A stretch of 64,000 nucleotides of DNA from Bacillota bacterium (GCA_023426125.1 JAFABI010000103.1:1-64000); one strand, 5' to 3'. Positions 35,398-43,620 are shown, counted from the stretch's first letter. Notes: generated from the sequence alone by a model not told the origin. Translations and numbers: made by a program.

Positions 35398-35863
35398 TAA
35401 CGATTTCGTATTATCATAATTAATACGGTATTGTATTAATAGCTCTTTTATAGTTTTTTATCTTCAGCAAATGCAGTAATATATACCTTCTTAAAGAATA
35501 TCAGCGTCTCAAAGATTTAGAGAATAATCAGCAGAAATTGGAGTGGGATGCAAAAAGATTTTTATCAAAAACAAATTACTTGATCCATACGGATGCTGTT
35601 TAAAAATATATACTGCCACAGAACGACTATACAAAACAGACACCGCCGCGACAATTAAGAACCGTCCCCTGTCGCACTATCGCATTTAATTGTAAAAGCG
35701 ACTGATTGCGGGCGTAAGCCGCGCTGTGATATAATAAAAAGAGATTTTACGGATGAAATTTTATCTGCCTTAAGCAAGAAGACCTCTACTTCCAGGCAAA
35801 CCTTGCTCACAAAGTGGAGGATGAATTGCATGGCAGGTTAAAGGTAAGCTGGAGGGTTTTGCC
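35398..35863. other. Intergenic region with gene relic and promoter
   Basis: AT-rich left half holding a C-terminal gene fragment (35493-35603). The right half has an AACCGTCCCC motif common in dispersed repeats and an extended -10, TGATATAAT (TATAAT at 35730-35735), that may drive the TIM-barrel gene at 35864. Confidence 0.5.
35493..35603 (+). pseudogene. C-terminal fragment of an unidentified gene (possibly KilA-N/phage-related)
   Basis: Open stretch of 36 codons reading KEYQRLKDLENNQQKLEWD and KRFLSKTNYLIHTDAV before a stop. An in-frame stop at 35451 limits it on the left and no start fits. The sequence looks like real protein, strongly charged and helical, and reminds me of C-termini next to KilA-N or BRO-like phage proteins. 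That family call is weak. The flanks are as AT-rich as the AraC gene before it. Confidence 0.4.
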
Positions 35864-36706
35864 ATGAAGCTGGGAATGTATTCGCTTGAAGTTCAAAGGC
35901 CTTCATCCGGAGAACTTTTTAATGCCATAAGGGAATATGGCTTTTCACAGGTCCAGTTTGATTTTGCCTCGGTTTGCAGTGAAGAAATGCCCGAAAGCCT
36001 TGAACCTGGCTTTGTAAATAATATTTATGAACAGGCAAAGGCCAAGGATGTTGAAATAATTGCCGTCAACGGCACATTCAATATGATTCATCCGGATGCA
36101 AGGGTAAGGCTGGATGGCTTAAAAAGGCTGGAAGTAATTGCCGGTGCATGCAAAGCTCTGCACTGCAATCTGATCACCCTGTGTACCGGAACCCGGAATC
36201 CCGGCCATATGTGGAGCTGGCATGAGGATAACCTTTCGCCAAAAGCGTGGGAGGACCTGCTGGTTGTCATGGAAAAAGCCCTTGATATTGCTGAACGGTA
36301 CAACGTACTGCTTGGCATTGAATGTGAGGCAAGCAATTGCATAAATACGCCCGAGCGGGCAAGACTGCTGCTGGATCGCTTCAATTCACCAAGGCTCGGG
36401 ATCATAATGGACGCGGCAAACCTTTTCCGGCCCGGGGCGGCAAGGAAGGAGAACTTCAAAGGTATTCTTGACAATGCCTTCGAACTTCTTGGCAAAAACG
36501 TTTGCCTGGCCCATGGAAAAGACGTTAAAGAGGGTGAAGGCCTGGATTTCACCTATGCCGGGAATGGAATAGTAAATTTTGATTACTTTGTCCAAAAGCT
36601 TGGGGAGTACGGTTATTCAGGCGGCATGCTGCTCCACGGGATTAAGGATGAAAGTCTTTTTCCGTGGAGTGTATCTTTTATCAGGGATGTTTTGGGACGG
36701 GTATAG
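35864..36706 (+). CDS. Sugar phosphate isomerase/epimerase family TIM-barrel protein
   Basis: 280 residues, starting at the ATG after GGAGGGTTTTGCC. Metal-site motifs: Glu in LLGIECEASNCINTPE, Asp in LGIIMDAANLF, and His in VCLAHGKDVKEG. It is a xylose-isomerase-like barrel; the substrate cannot be told. It is alone (no Gfo/Idh gene beside it), 15 bases from the stop of a convergent nuclease gene. Confidence 0.85.
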   Translation: MKLGMYSLEVQRPSSGELFNAIREYGFSQVQFDFASVCSEEMPESLEPGFVNNIYEQAKAKDVEIIAVNGTFNMIHPDARVRLDGLKRLEVIAGACKALHCNLITLCTGTRNPGHMWSWHEDNLSPKAWEDLLVVMEKALDIAERYNVLLGIECEASNCINTPERARLLLDRFNSPRLGIIMDAANLFRPGAARKENFKGILDNAFELLGKNVCLAHGKDVKEGEGLDFTYAGNGIVNFDYFVQKLGEYGYSGGMLLHGIKDESLFPWSVSFIRDVLGRV

Positions 36707-36721
36707 GGTTGTAGTACAATA

Positions 36722-37504
36722 TTAATTGGACAAAGCAGAGGTAAAGCCATTGCAATACCAATTGAATTCGCAATACTTGCAATGCTTGCTATACACCGAT
36801 TTATCGAAGGCGGAATAATCATATTCGCATATTTTTTTCAGCAGCTGCCGCAAATGGGAACGAAAGCTTTCATGGATTCCGGTGTCATATCGGATATCGG
36901 CAAGAATATGGGGAGGATCGGGCTGCCAGTATTTCATCACGATGGGAGTATCTTTTGCCTGCCCCCCGGTCAAGGCTGCCGCCTGCTCACGCAGGACATA
37001 CATGTAAACAATGGTCTGCAAGCTTTTTTCCAACCTTTTTTTAGTATTGGCCAGACCTTTTTCATTTGCTCCGGTACTGCTTTCACCCATTGCTCCACGG
37101 GTTTTCCAGTCCCATATTTTCAGCTGCCCCTCTTCAAGGATCAGCAAATCGTAGTTGGCCTCCAGCACGAACCCGTCCAGCTCCGCTCTCAAGGTATGCT
37201 CCGGAAGATAAACCGCTTCAGGCCGAAGAGTGAAATAGCTTTCAAGGCTCCGCACCCACCGGTCCAAAAGCTCAAAATCCTTTGAATTTTCGTTCAAGCC
37301 CAGGGGGATGCCGGAAAAATACCGGCGAGCCAGCAGATGAAAGCTGTTGCCCCTTTCCACGGATGCCTTTGCAGCTTCATCCGGCAAACTGTCCCACCAG
37401 AGCCCTTCCATATACCTTTTTTTGAATTTCAACGGGCAATTTTCAAAAGCAGTCAGCGACTGCTGCGTATAGCAAAACTGCCGGGAATTTCGAATATCCT
37501 TCAA
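36722..37504 (-). CDS. PD-(D/E)XK nuclease with Fe-S cluster cysteines (AddB/Cas4-like)
   Basis: 260 residues from a TTG that follows the helicase stop by six bases. Catalytic core: LRAELDGFVLEANYDLLIL then LKIWDWKT (Asp and DxK of the PD-(D/E)XK fold, about 100-135). One Cys near the N-terminus (FENCPLKFKKRYMEG) and three at the C-terminus (HCKYCEFNWYC) form the four-Cys iron-sulfur staple known from AddB and Cas4. Together with the helicase it looks like a compact two-gene helicase-nuclease; no CRISPR genes are near. Confidence 0.85.
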   Translation of the reverse strand: MKDIRNSRQFCYTQQSLTAFENCPLKFKKRYMEGLWWDSLPDEAAKASVERGNSFHLLARRYFSGIPLGLNENSKDFELLDRWVRSLESYFTLRPEAVYLPEHTLRAELDGFVLEANYDLLILEEGQLKIWDWKTRGAMGESSTGANEKGLANTKKRLEKSLQTIVYMYVLREQAAALTGGQAKDTPIVMKYWQPDPPHILADIRYDTGIHESFRSHLRQLLKKICEYDYSAFDKSVYSKHCKYCEFNWYCNGFTSALSN

Positions 37505-37510
37505 TTTCCA

Positions 37511-39727
37511 CTAACCTCCCCGGGACAGGGAGCCTGCCCCTTTCTCCAGGTTTCGGTCGATGAACCGTTTTAATTCCAGCAGGTATGCCGAGGGCTGGAT
37601 CTCGTTGCGCTTCCCCATGTTTGAGTGAAAGCCTGAAAGGAACAAATGCCACTTTGCCCTCGTAATTCCTACATACAGCAGCCTGGCCCTTTCCGAGATG
37701 GTCTCCAGCCTGGCTTTGAGCATTGAATCCCGCATCCCGGCTCCGCCTGTCACTGCTTCCAATTCTGCCTTTACAAGCGCCTGCGGATTTTTGTATTCCT
37801 GCTTTAGAAACCAGTATTCCCCTGCGAACTTATCATTCAGGTTCACAGGAAAATCAGCATAGCTCAAACCGGCCAGAAACACTACATCCCATTCCAGCCC
37901 TTTTGACTTGTGGTAGGTGGCTAAAGTGACAACGCCGGGTTTCGGCTCGTAGCCCTTCAGATCCCAGACAAGCCCTGCAAAATAGCTGTACATGCTTCTT
38001 GTGCTTAAAAGCTCTTCGGCCAGCTCATTCAACTGCCACCGGGGATTCCGGAGGCGCATGAATTTAATATCTCCGGCAACCCTTTGGGCGATCGCCTTTT
38101 CCTCCCTGCCAAAATCCAGCTTTTCCGCAATTGTAAGGACAAGGCTTTCCACCGGCGTTGACGGCAGCTCCAAAAGCTCCCTGAAAAAATCAAGCCTTGC
38201 GGTAAATTCTTCCCACGCTTCCGATTGCATCAGTTCTTCGGGTACGGATACGGTATTCATACCTTCCTGATCGGGATACAATAAAGCTTCCGGAGGGCAG
38301 CCCGCAACAAAATCGACAAGTTGGGCCTTTTTCAGCGGGTTGTCGGCCATCGGCAATTCATTGACAAGGTCGGCAAATTTACGGCTGTCATCCGGACTGT
38401 AATGGAAGTTCAATACTCTGCCCAAAAGCCTCAGAGGCCTGGTTTTAACATATGAGCCTCCGTCCAGTTCTTCATAGGGCACGCCTCCGGCTTCCAATAA
38501 TGAGACCACATCCCTGATCTTCCATGAGGTCGGTATCAATATGGCCATTGACTTATCCCGGCAGGTTTTTTGCATATGCCGGACATACCGCACCACGCCC
38601 GCAGCCTCTTCCTCCCAGGAATTGAACACTGCCGTCCGTATGGCATATTCATCCGTTACGGGATTTCTGCCTTCATCCTCTTTAGCCACAGGCTCAATAT
38701 ACTGGGCAAGCAGACTGTTCCGGCATTCCTCTACAGGATGCCCGCCGGTAACATAGTCCACGAAATAATTGGCCAGATTGATAATGTCTACGGTGCTTCG
38801 ACTGGATTGCGTTATATGATAAACAACGGTCTGGGGCCTATCGCAAAAATCTTTGAAATATTTGAAATCACTATTGGTGAAAGTACTGCAGATCGCCTGG
38901 TTGCTGTCTCCCACCCGAAGGAAATTTCCGTTGGCTATGCGTTCAAGGATTTCATTTTGCAGCAGATTGGAATCCTGGGCTTCATCTTCACATACAAACG
39001 TATATTTTCTGCGGTATTTTTCCAGAAGAGCAGCATCTTCCGTCAGAAGTTTCCCGGCATTGCGCAGCATGTCGTCGAAATCCACCATGCCGGAAGCCTT
39101 AAGCCTTTTGTCATACACTTCGTATATGGCGGCGGCATGTTTAAGCAGGGAATCGTCCTTCAGAGCGGCACAGATTCTTTTGGCCTCTTCCGGCTTTATC
39201 CCTTTGCATTTGAAATCTCCTATTGCTGCGGAAACGACACCGCATAGCCTGTCGTGCCAATCGTTTGCGGTTTTTTCATATTTTCCGGCGGCGGTTAATT
39301 TTTCATCCAGGTAATACTTGAATCTATTTTCATTGGATTTTCGCCATTCCTCCACCGCGCTGCTGATGATGTACTGCTTGCCTGCCCCGTCGATAATATC
39401 GAATTCCTCATTAATGTTGGCAAGGTCCGGATTTTCTTTGATGATCTGCAGACAAAGGCCGTGTATGGTGGATACATGGTAATCACCGTTTCCGTTGATG
39501 CCCCTCTTTTCCAGTTCTCTTGAAATCCTTTGCTTGAAATTGTTCACAGCGCTGTTCATATAGGTGACAATAAGGATTTTTCCGGGCTTATGAAGGCCCT
39601 GTGCAATCATTTCCACCGCCCACATGGTAAGGCAATGGGTCTTGCCCCCTCCCGGTATGGCGGGAACCGCGCAATTTCCTCCCCGGTACTGCTCCACCAG
39701 TTCCTTCTGCCCTTTCCTCAGCGCCAT
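37511..39727 (-). CDS. UvrD/Rep family ATP-dependent DNA helicase
   Basis: 738 residues, superfamily 1A helicase. Walker A AIPGGGKTHCLT (about 23-34), Walker B VCEDEAQDSN (DEAQD), motif III-like LRVGDSNQAICSTFTNS, motif V TYHKSKGLEWDVVFLAG and motif VI RLLYVGITRAKWHLFLSG. It unwinds DNA with 3'-5' polarity in the family. It lacks the C-terminal nuclease of AddA, but the nuclease gene follows six bases downstream, so the pair probably works together in DNA repair. Confidence 0.93.
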   Translation of the reverse strand: MALRKGQKELVEQYRGGNCAVPAIPGGGKTHCLTMWAVEMIAQGLHKPGKILIVTYMNSAVNNFKQRISRELEKRGINGNGDYHVSTIHGLCLQIIKENPDLANINEEFDIIDGAGKQYIISSAVEEWRKSNENRFKYYLDEKLTAAGKYEKTANDWHDRLCGVVSAAIGDFKCKGIKPEEAKRICAALKDDSLLKHAAAIYEVYDKRLKASGMVDFDDMLRNAGKLLTEDAALLEKYRRKYTFVCEDEAQDSNLLQNEILERIANGNFLRVGDSNQAICSTFTNSDFKYFKDFCDRPQTVVYHITQSSRSTVDIINLANYFVDYVTGGHPVEECRNSLLAQYIEPVAKEDEGRNPVTDEYAIRTAVFNSWEEEAAGVVRYVRHMQKTCRDKSMAILIPTSWKIRDVVSLLEAGGVPYEELDGGSYVKTRPLRLLGRVLNFHYSPDDSRKFADLVNELPMADNPLKKAQLVDFVAGCPPEALLYPDQEGMNTVSVPEELMQSEAWEEFTARLDFFRELLELPSTPVESLVLTIAEKLDFGREEKAIAQRVAGDIKFMRLRNPRWQLNELAEELLSTRSMYSYFAGLVWDLKGYEPKPGVVTLATYHKSKGLEWDVVFLAGLSYADFPVNLNDKFAGEYWFLKQEYKNPQALVKAELEAVTGGAGMRDSMLKARLETISERARLLYVGITRAKWHLFLSGFHSNMGKRNEIQPSAYLLELKRFIDRNLEKGAGSLSRGG

Positions 39728-39807
39728 GCATATCCTCCTTAAGCCGGATTCTCCCGATATGAATTATATCAGATTGAGCGCTGGAAAGATAGAAACCATA
39801 TTTTTAA

Positions 39808-39940
39808 CTCAACTTTCCCTCCACTGAGATTTCCATGTCGCCAGGGCTCCTCCCAATGACAAAACCAGACGAAAATGTCATAGCGAGCAGAGCACGGCAA
39901 TCTCGCTTTTTCTTTAAAAAAACAGGAAGGGAAAGTTGAG
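39808..39940. repeat. MITE-like palindromic element
   Basis: Terminal inverted repeats CTCAACTTTCCCTCC (39808-39822) and GGAAGGGAAAGTTGAG (39925-39940). Inside, two inverted copies of a TGTCATTGnGAGGAGC...GCAATCTC-like unit face each other (39858 to 39823 on minus; 39876 to 39905 on plus). That unit resembles dispersed repeats found in many Clostridia. No ORF inside. It fills the gap between the helicase gene and a Gfo/Idh gene. Confidence 0.7.
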
Positions 39941-39949
39941 ATTTCAGCC

Positions 39950-41107
39950 TTAAAACGTACCTTTTACATCCAATACCTTATCTTCGCCCGCCTTCCTATA
40001 TGTTGAAGCCTTTATTCTCTCCTGGAGCATTGCATAAAAAAGCTCGTCATCCACCGGAATATCCGCCCAGGCATTGGTCCATGCCGACAAATGCATGGCA
40101 TTGGAAATCTGCAGCCCGTTTATACCTTCAACACCCGGCGCCAGAAGCGCAGTCCCTTTGAGAATGGCATTCACCCAATTTATCAGGATGCCTGTATGAG
40201 CAGTCTCTATACCGTTCACGGGGACATCACATTTCCAGCACTCCGGTTCGCCGAAGCCTCCGGTGAATTCCCTGTTGTATTGCCTTTCCGGTATCCTGAG
40301 CCGCCAGAAAGTCAGATTTCCGTTTTCAACGGTTATCTTTCCTCTGTCTCCCACTACCTCCAGCCGGTTTGTTCCCGGCGTATCTGCAGTTGATGTGACA
40401 AAAACGCCTGTCGCCCCGTTCTCATATTCCACATAGGCGGTAACATCATCTTCCACTTCGATATCATGGTATTTGCCAAAGGACATGAATGCACGGACTC
40501 TTTTGGGCATACCGCAGGTCCACTGCCACAAATCGATATTGTGCGGGCACTGGTTCAGCAGAACACCGCCGCCTTCACCACCCCAGGTAGCACGCCATCC
40601 GCCTGAATTGTAATAGCTCTGGGGACGGTACCAGGTGGTTATGATCCAATTGGTCCTTTTAAGCTCTCCCAACTCGCCTGACCCGATGAGGTCCTTAAGC
40701 TTTTGAAATATGGGATTGGTGCGCTGATTGTACATGATGCCGAAGACCTTTCCGCTTTCAACGGCGGCTTTATTCATTTCCTTCACCTGTTTCGTATATA
40801 CGCCGGCAGGTTTTTCCGTCAAAACGTGAAGCCCTGCGGCAAAAGCCTTTACCGCCAGCACAGGGTGGTCATAGTGCGGAGTGGCTATTACCACGCCGTC
40901 AATGATTCCGGCCTCAAACATGGCGTCCGTATGGTCGAACAACTGAACTTGTTCTCCCAGATTTTCCTTTGCCCATTTCAGCTTTTCCGGATTAGTATCG
41001 CACACAGCGGTCAGCGTTCCTCCGGGGACTGCCGATTTTGCAAGCTGTATGGCATGCGATGTTCCCATGTTGCCTATTCCGATAATTCCAATGCGCACAT
41101 TTTCCAT
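39950..41107 (-). CDS. Gfo/Idh/MocA family oxidoreductase
   Basis: 385 residues. Rossmann motif IGIIGIGNMGTSHAIQL, EKP motif in HVLTEKPAGVYTKQ (about 95), the GGVLLNQCPHNIDLWQWTCG active-site helix. Dehydrogenase of a sugar or polyol with NAD(P). GAGGAGTGATCATATT precedes the ATG. It follows two TIM-barrel genes on the same strand, after a 234-base gap filled with two repeats, and was probably once directly in their operon. Confidence 0.9.
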   Translation of the reverse strand: MENVRIGIIGIGNMGTSHAIQLAKSAVPGGTLTAVCDTNPEKLKWAKENLGEQVQLFDHTDAMFEAGIIDGVVIATPHYDHPVLAVKAFAAGLHVLTEKPAGVYTKQVKEMNKAAVESGKVFGIMYNQRTNPIFQKLKDLIGSGELGELKRTNWIITTWYRPQSYYNSGGWRATWGGEGGGVLLNQCPHNIDLWQWTCGMPKRVRAFMSFGKYHDIEVEDDVTAYVEYENGATGVFVTSTADTPGTNRLEVVGDRGKITVENGNLTFWRLRIPERQYNREFTGGFGEPECWKCDVPVNGIETAHTGILINWVNAILKGTALLAPGVEGINGLQISNAMHLSAWTNAWADIPVDDELFYAMLQERIKASTYRKAGEDKVLDVKGTF

Positions 41108-41136
41108 AATATGATCACTCCTCGGATATTTATGTT

Positions 41137-41178
41137 ATTGCAAACTGCATAATGCGGACGCATCTTGCGCGCCCCTAT
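41137..41178. repeat. Degenerate copy of repeat family A (right arm)
   Basis: AATGCGGACGCATCTTGCGC then GCCCCTAT matches the right arm with a few changes. It lies between the Gfo/Idh gene and the family B copy. Confidence 0.65.
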
Positions 41179-41225
41179 ATTTTTCAGGTATGCCACCATG
41201 CGGCATGGACATTGGTATGCAGCGG

Positions 41226-41344
41226 CTAATACTACAGCGTAAACTTCATTTTAAATGGGCATTTATCCGCCTTGCGGAAATATCGCGAATGCTCTAACGC
41301 GTTGTTTCTGCAAGGATAGTTCGGTTGTTTACGCTGCAATACTA
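41226..41344. repeat. Repeat family B, long palindrome
   Basis: Outer arms ACAGCGTAAAC (41233-41243) / GTTTACGCTG (41326-41336), an inner stem CCTTGCGGAAA / TTTCTGCAAGG and the loop GAATGCTCTAACGCGTT. It aligns end to end with the copy at 7655; the inner stems differ in sequence yet both pair. It ends at the stop codon of the TIM-barrel gene at 41342. Confidence 0.85.
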
Positions 41345-42196
41345 ATCCAGGCTGCCCAAAATCTTTTTCAGCGCATTGGCCGCAATGGCAAAAGTACCTG
41401 CGCCGCCTTCCGGCAGGTTTGCCATGTTCAGGTCCTGTTCAAGGGCAGCCAGGCCGCTGAAAGCTCCCAGATGCGGCTCAAGAGATAAAAATCCCTCATA
41501 TCCGCTCCTGTGCAGTTCCCGGATGATTTCCGGCAAACTGCCGTCGCCATAGCCGGATGGTACTACGCTGTGATCCTTATAAAGGGCGTCCTTTATGTGA
41601 AAGTAAACACTGTGGTCTCTCAGCATTTCAAAAGCTTCCGGATAGGTCTTCACATCACACTGGACAAAGTTTGCAGGGTCGAAGACTGCTTTCAAATAGC
41701 TGCAGTCAAGGCTTTCCAGCAAGTCCAGGCATCTTTCCGGGGTATCGCCGTAAATATCCTTCTCATTTTCATGCAGCAAAACCAGGCCCGAGCCTTCCGA
41801 TTCCCTGATGAATTCCCTCCACCGCCTTAGAACCTCATCCCTGTATTTTTCAGGGTTTTCCCCCTTCGGTATGAAAAAGCTGAACATCCTGATATATCCG
41901 GCTCCAAGGATTCCGGCAATCTTTACCGTGTGCCTGAATAATTCCAGATGTGCTTCAAAATCATCCGTAATGTTGATCTTTCCTATGGGCGAACCGACCG
42001 AAGATATTTTAAAGCCTCTCCTGTCCAGCTCTTTCCGGATGTCGGCTGCTTCCTCCAGCGTATGCTGGACAAGCGGTCTGCCGTTTACACCCCGCATTTC
42101 AATATGGCTTACCCCATGCTGTTCCAGGACGTCCATCTGCGTCTTCAAATCATCCGCGATCTCATCTCCGAAAGCACTCAAAATAAACTTGCTCAT
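41342..42196 (-). CDS. Sugar phosphate isomerase/epimerase family TIM-barrel protein
   Basis: 284 residues. Metal and catalytic motifs: Glu in LLHENEKDIYGDTPERC, Asp in LKAVFDPANFVQC, His in VYFHIKDALYKDH and Glu in FLSLEPHLGAF. GGTGGAGAATATTGT precedes the ATG. Second gene of the run; it starts 33 bases after the upstream TIM-barrel gene. Substrate unknown. Confidence 0.87.
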   Translation of the reverse strand: MSKFILSAFGDEIADDLKTQMDVLEQHGVSHIEMRGVNGRPLVQHTLEEAADIRKELDRRGFKISSVGSPIGKINITDDFEAHLELFRHTVKIAGILGAGYIRMFSFFIPKGENPEKYRDEVLRRWREFIRESEGSGLVLLHENEKDIYGDTPERCLDLLESLDCSYLKAVFDPANFVQCDVKTYPEAFEMLRDHSVYFHIKDALYKDHSVVPSGYGDGSLPEIIRELHRSGYEGFLSLEPHLGAFSGLAALEQDLNMANLPEGGAGTFAIAANALKKILGSLD

Positions 42197-42229
42197 ACAA
42201 TATTCTCCACCTTTTTAATAATCACTTTC

Positions 42230-42991
42230 CTACAAATAGTTTTCCAGATACCTTAAACTAATTGCAAGGCTTTCAAACGGATCCCGCAGGCATACGTCCT
42301 GTTCTATCGCATACCATTTCACGCCGGTTTCCCTGCATGCCTTTATGATGGAAGGCCAGTCCAGATTGCCTTCGCCGATCTCGGCAAAAATCTGCTGATC
42401 TTCTTTGATGGCCATGTCTTTAAAGTGCACGATCCCCATGCGTCCTTCCACCTTCCGGATCCAATCAACGGGATTTCCGCCGCCGGCTTGTACCCAATAG
42501 GTATCGATCTCGAATCCGAAGGTTCCGGGGTCGCTATTGTCAAAAAGAATTTCCAGACCTGTTTTACCGCCGAATTTCTCAAACTCAAACTTGTGATTAT
42601 GATATACGAATTGCAGTCCGCTTTGTTTTATCTTGCGTGTAAACCCCGATACTTCCGTCAAAAAAGCCACATAGCCGTCCTGACTGCTCCTGAACGATTG
42701 CGGCAAGCCGCCCAGACCGATATACTCGCAGTTCCAGAGCTTATGCTCCTCTATAACGGCATCAATATCATTTTTCAGACGATCGTAGGAAGTATGGGTG
42801 GCGCATATCTCCAGGCCGGTTTCCTCCGCCATCTTTTTCAGCAGCAAAGGTTCTATCGGCCCTATTCCGGATACCTGCACCGCATTGTAGCCCATTTGTT
42901 TCACTCTTTTCAAGGTTTCGAAAATCGCATCCGGCGTTTTCATAAAATCCCTCAATGTGTACAATTGCGCTGCGATGGAATCTTTATTCAA
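42230..42991 (-). CDS. Sugar phosphate isomerase/epimerase family TIM-barrel protein
   Basis: 253 residues, starting at a TTG seven bases after GAGGTGA. Motifs: His/Glu in VYHNHKFEFEKFG, Asp in FGFEIDTYWVQAGG, His in GIVHFKDMAI and Glu in WYAIEQDVC. It is close to the group of small TIM-barrel isomerases paired with Gfo/Idh dehydrogenases. First gene of the minus-strand run. A decayed AraC gene end lies upstream on the other strand. Confidence 0.88.
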   Translation of the reverse strand: MNKDSIAAQLYTLRDFMKTPDAIFETLKRVKQMGYNAVQVSGIGPIEPLLLKKMAEETGLEICATHTSYDRLKNDIDAVIEEHKLWNCEYIGLGGLPQSFRSSQDGYVAFLTEVSGFTRKIKQSGLQFVYHNHKFEFEKFGGKTGLEILFDNSDPGTFGFEIDTYWVQAGGGNPVDWIRKVEGRMGIVHFKDMAIKEDQQIFAEIGEGNLDWPSIIKACRETGVKWYAIEQDVCLRDPFESLAISLRYLENYL

Positions 42992-43050
42992 GCAAAATCA
43001 CCTCAACCTTCATAGAATTTATATAAATTTTATAGTATAATACAAGGATA

Positions 43051-43212
43051 ATCCTTGCATTATTTAACAGAATCGCAAAGATTTTATTGCTTTTTTTGAC
43101 ATATGCTCAGGCAGGCTTTATTGACTATTCAAACTTCATCAGGGTATTTAAAAGAATTGTAGGCGTTCCCCCGGGGCAGTGCAGGAAAGCCAACAAAGTG
43201 AACGCTTTATAG
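43051..43212 (+). pseudogene. Relic of an AraC-type regulator (C-terminal helix-turn-helix)
   Basis: The plus-strand frame reads YAQAGFIDYSNFIRVFKR then IVGVPPGQCRKANKVNAL and a stop at 43210. That is the second helix-turn-helix of an AraC protein (GFxDxSxFxRxFKRxxGxxPxxxR). The part to the left has no recognisable first helix-turn-helix or sensor domain. It points away from the TIM-barrel operon and probably once regulated it. Confidence 0.7.
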
Positions 43213-43620
43213 CTCTGCAGCCAATTTGAACAATACCTTCTGAATTTCGGGATAAGTAAGATTATCCGGCATGGCATCAAAAAGCCTTACCTCTGCAATT
43301 TCCGATTGCGGTAAAGCGCCCAGCTTTTTTACTTCTGCAAAAAAAAGCCTTCCGAAGCCTGTATCACCATCGCTTTCCACCGAATAATCGGCGACTTCCG
43401 TGAGTATGTAATCTGCAGCTCCGCTTTCCTCATATAATTCTCTTTTTGCCGCCTCTGCCACAGCTTCACCCTTTTCCCGGTGTCCTCCCGGCACTTCCCA
43501 TGTAGTCCGGTCCCTGTGTCTGACGAAAATCCATTTCCCATCATACCTGGAGATTATAATCGCATATTTCAGCTGTTCATTTGCAATACTACCCGGGGGA
43601 TAAAAATTGATCCTGTACAT
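43207..43620 (-). CDS. NUDIX hydrolase
   Basis: 137 residues from the ATG after AGAGGATGCATA. The Nudix box is complete: GGHREKGE, then AVAEAAKRELYEESGA (GX5EX7REUXEEXGU). It hydrolyses a nucleoside diphosphate linked compound; MutT-like houses with WIFVRHRDRTTWEVPGG are often nucleotide sanitising enzymes, but the substrate is open. Its stop region overlaps the AraC relic by a few bases. Confidence 0.9.
   Translation of the reverse strand: MYRINFYPPGSIANEQLKYAIIISRYDGKWIFVRHRDRTTWEVPGGHREKGEAVAEAAKRELYEESGAADYILTEVADYSVESDGDTGFGRLFFAEVKKLGALPQSEIAEVRLFDAMPDNLTYPEIQKVLFKLAAEL

Noticed and set aside
35640..35690. tRNA or small RNA gene in the AACCGTCCCC region
   Set aside because: No cloverleaf and no TTCGANNC arm; the motif is a common scrap of dispersed repeats.
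36722..39727. CRISPR-associated Cas4 with helicase
   Set aside because: The nuclease has Cas4-like cysteines, but no repeat array and no other cas gene is present; a DNA repair or AddAB-like role is simpler.
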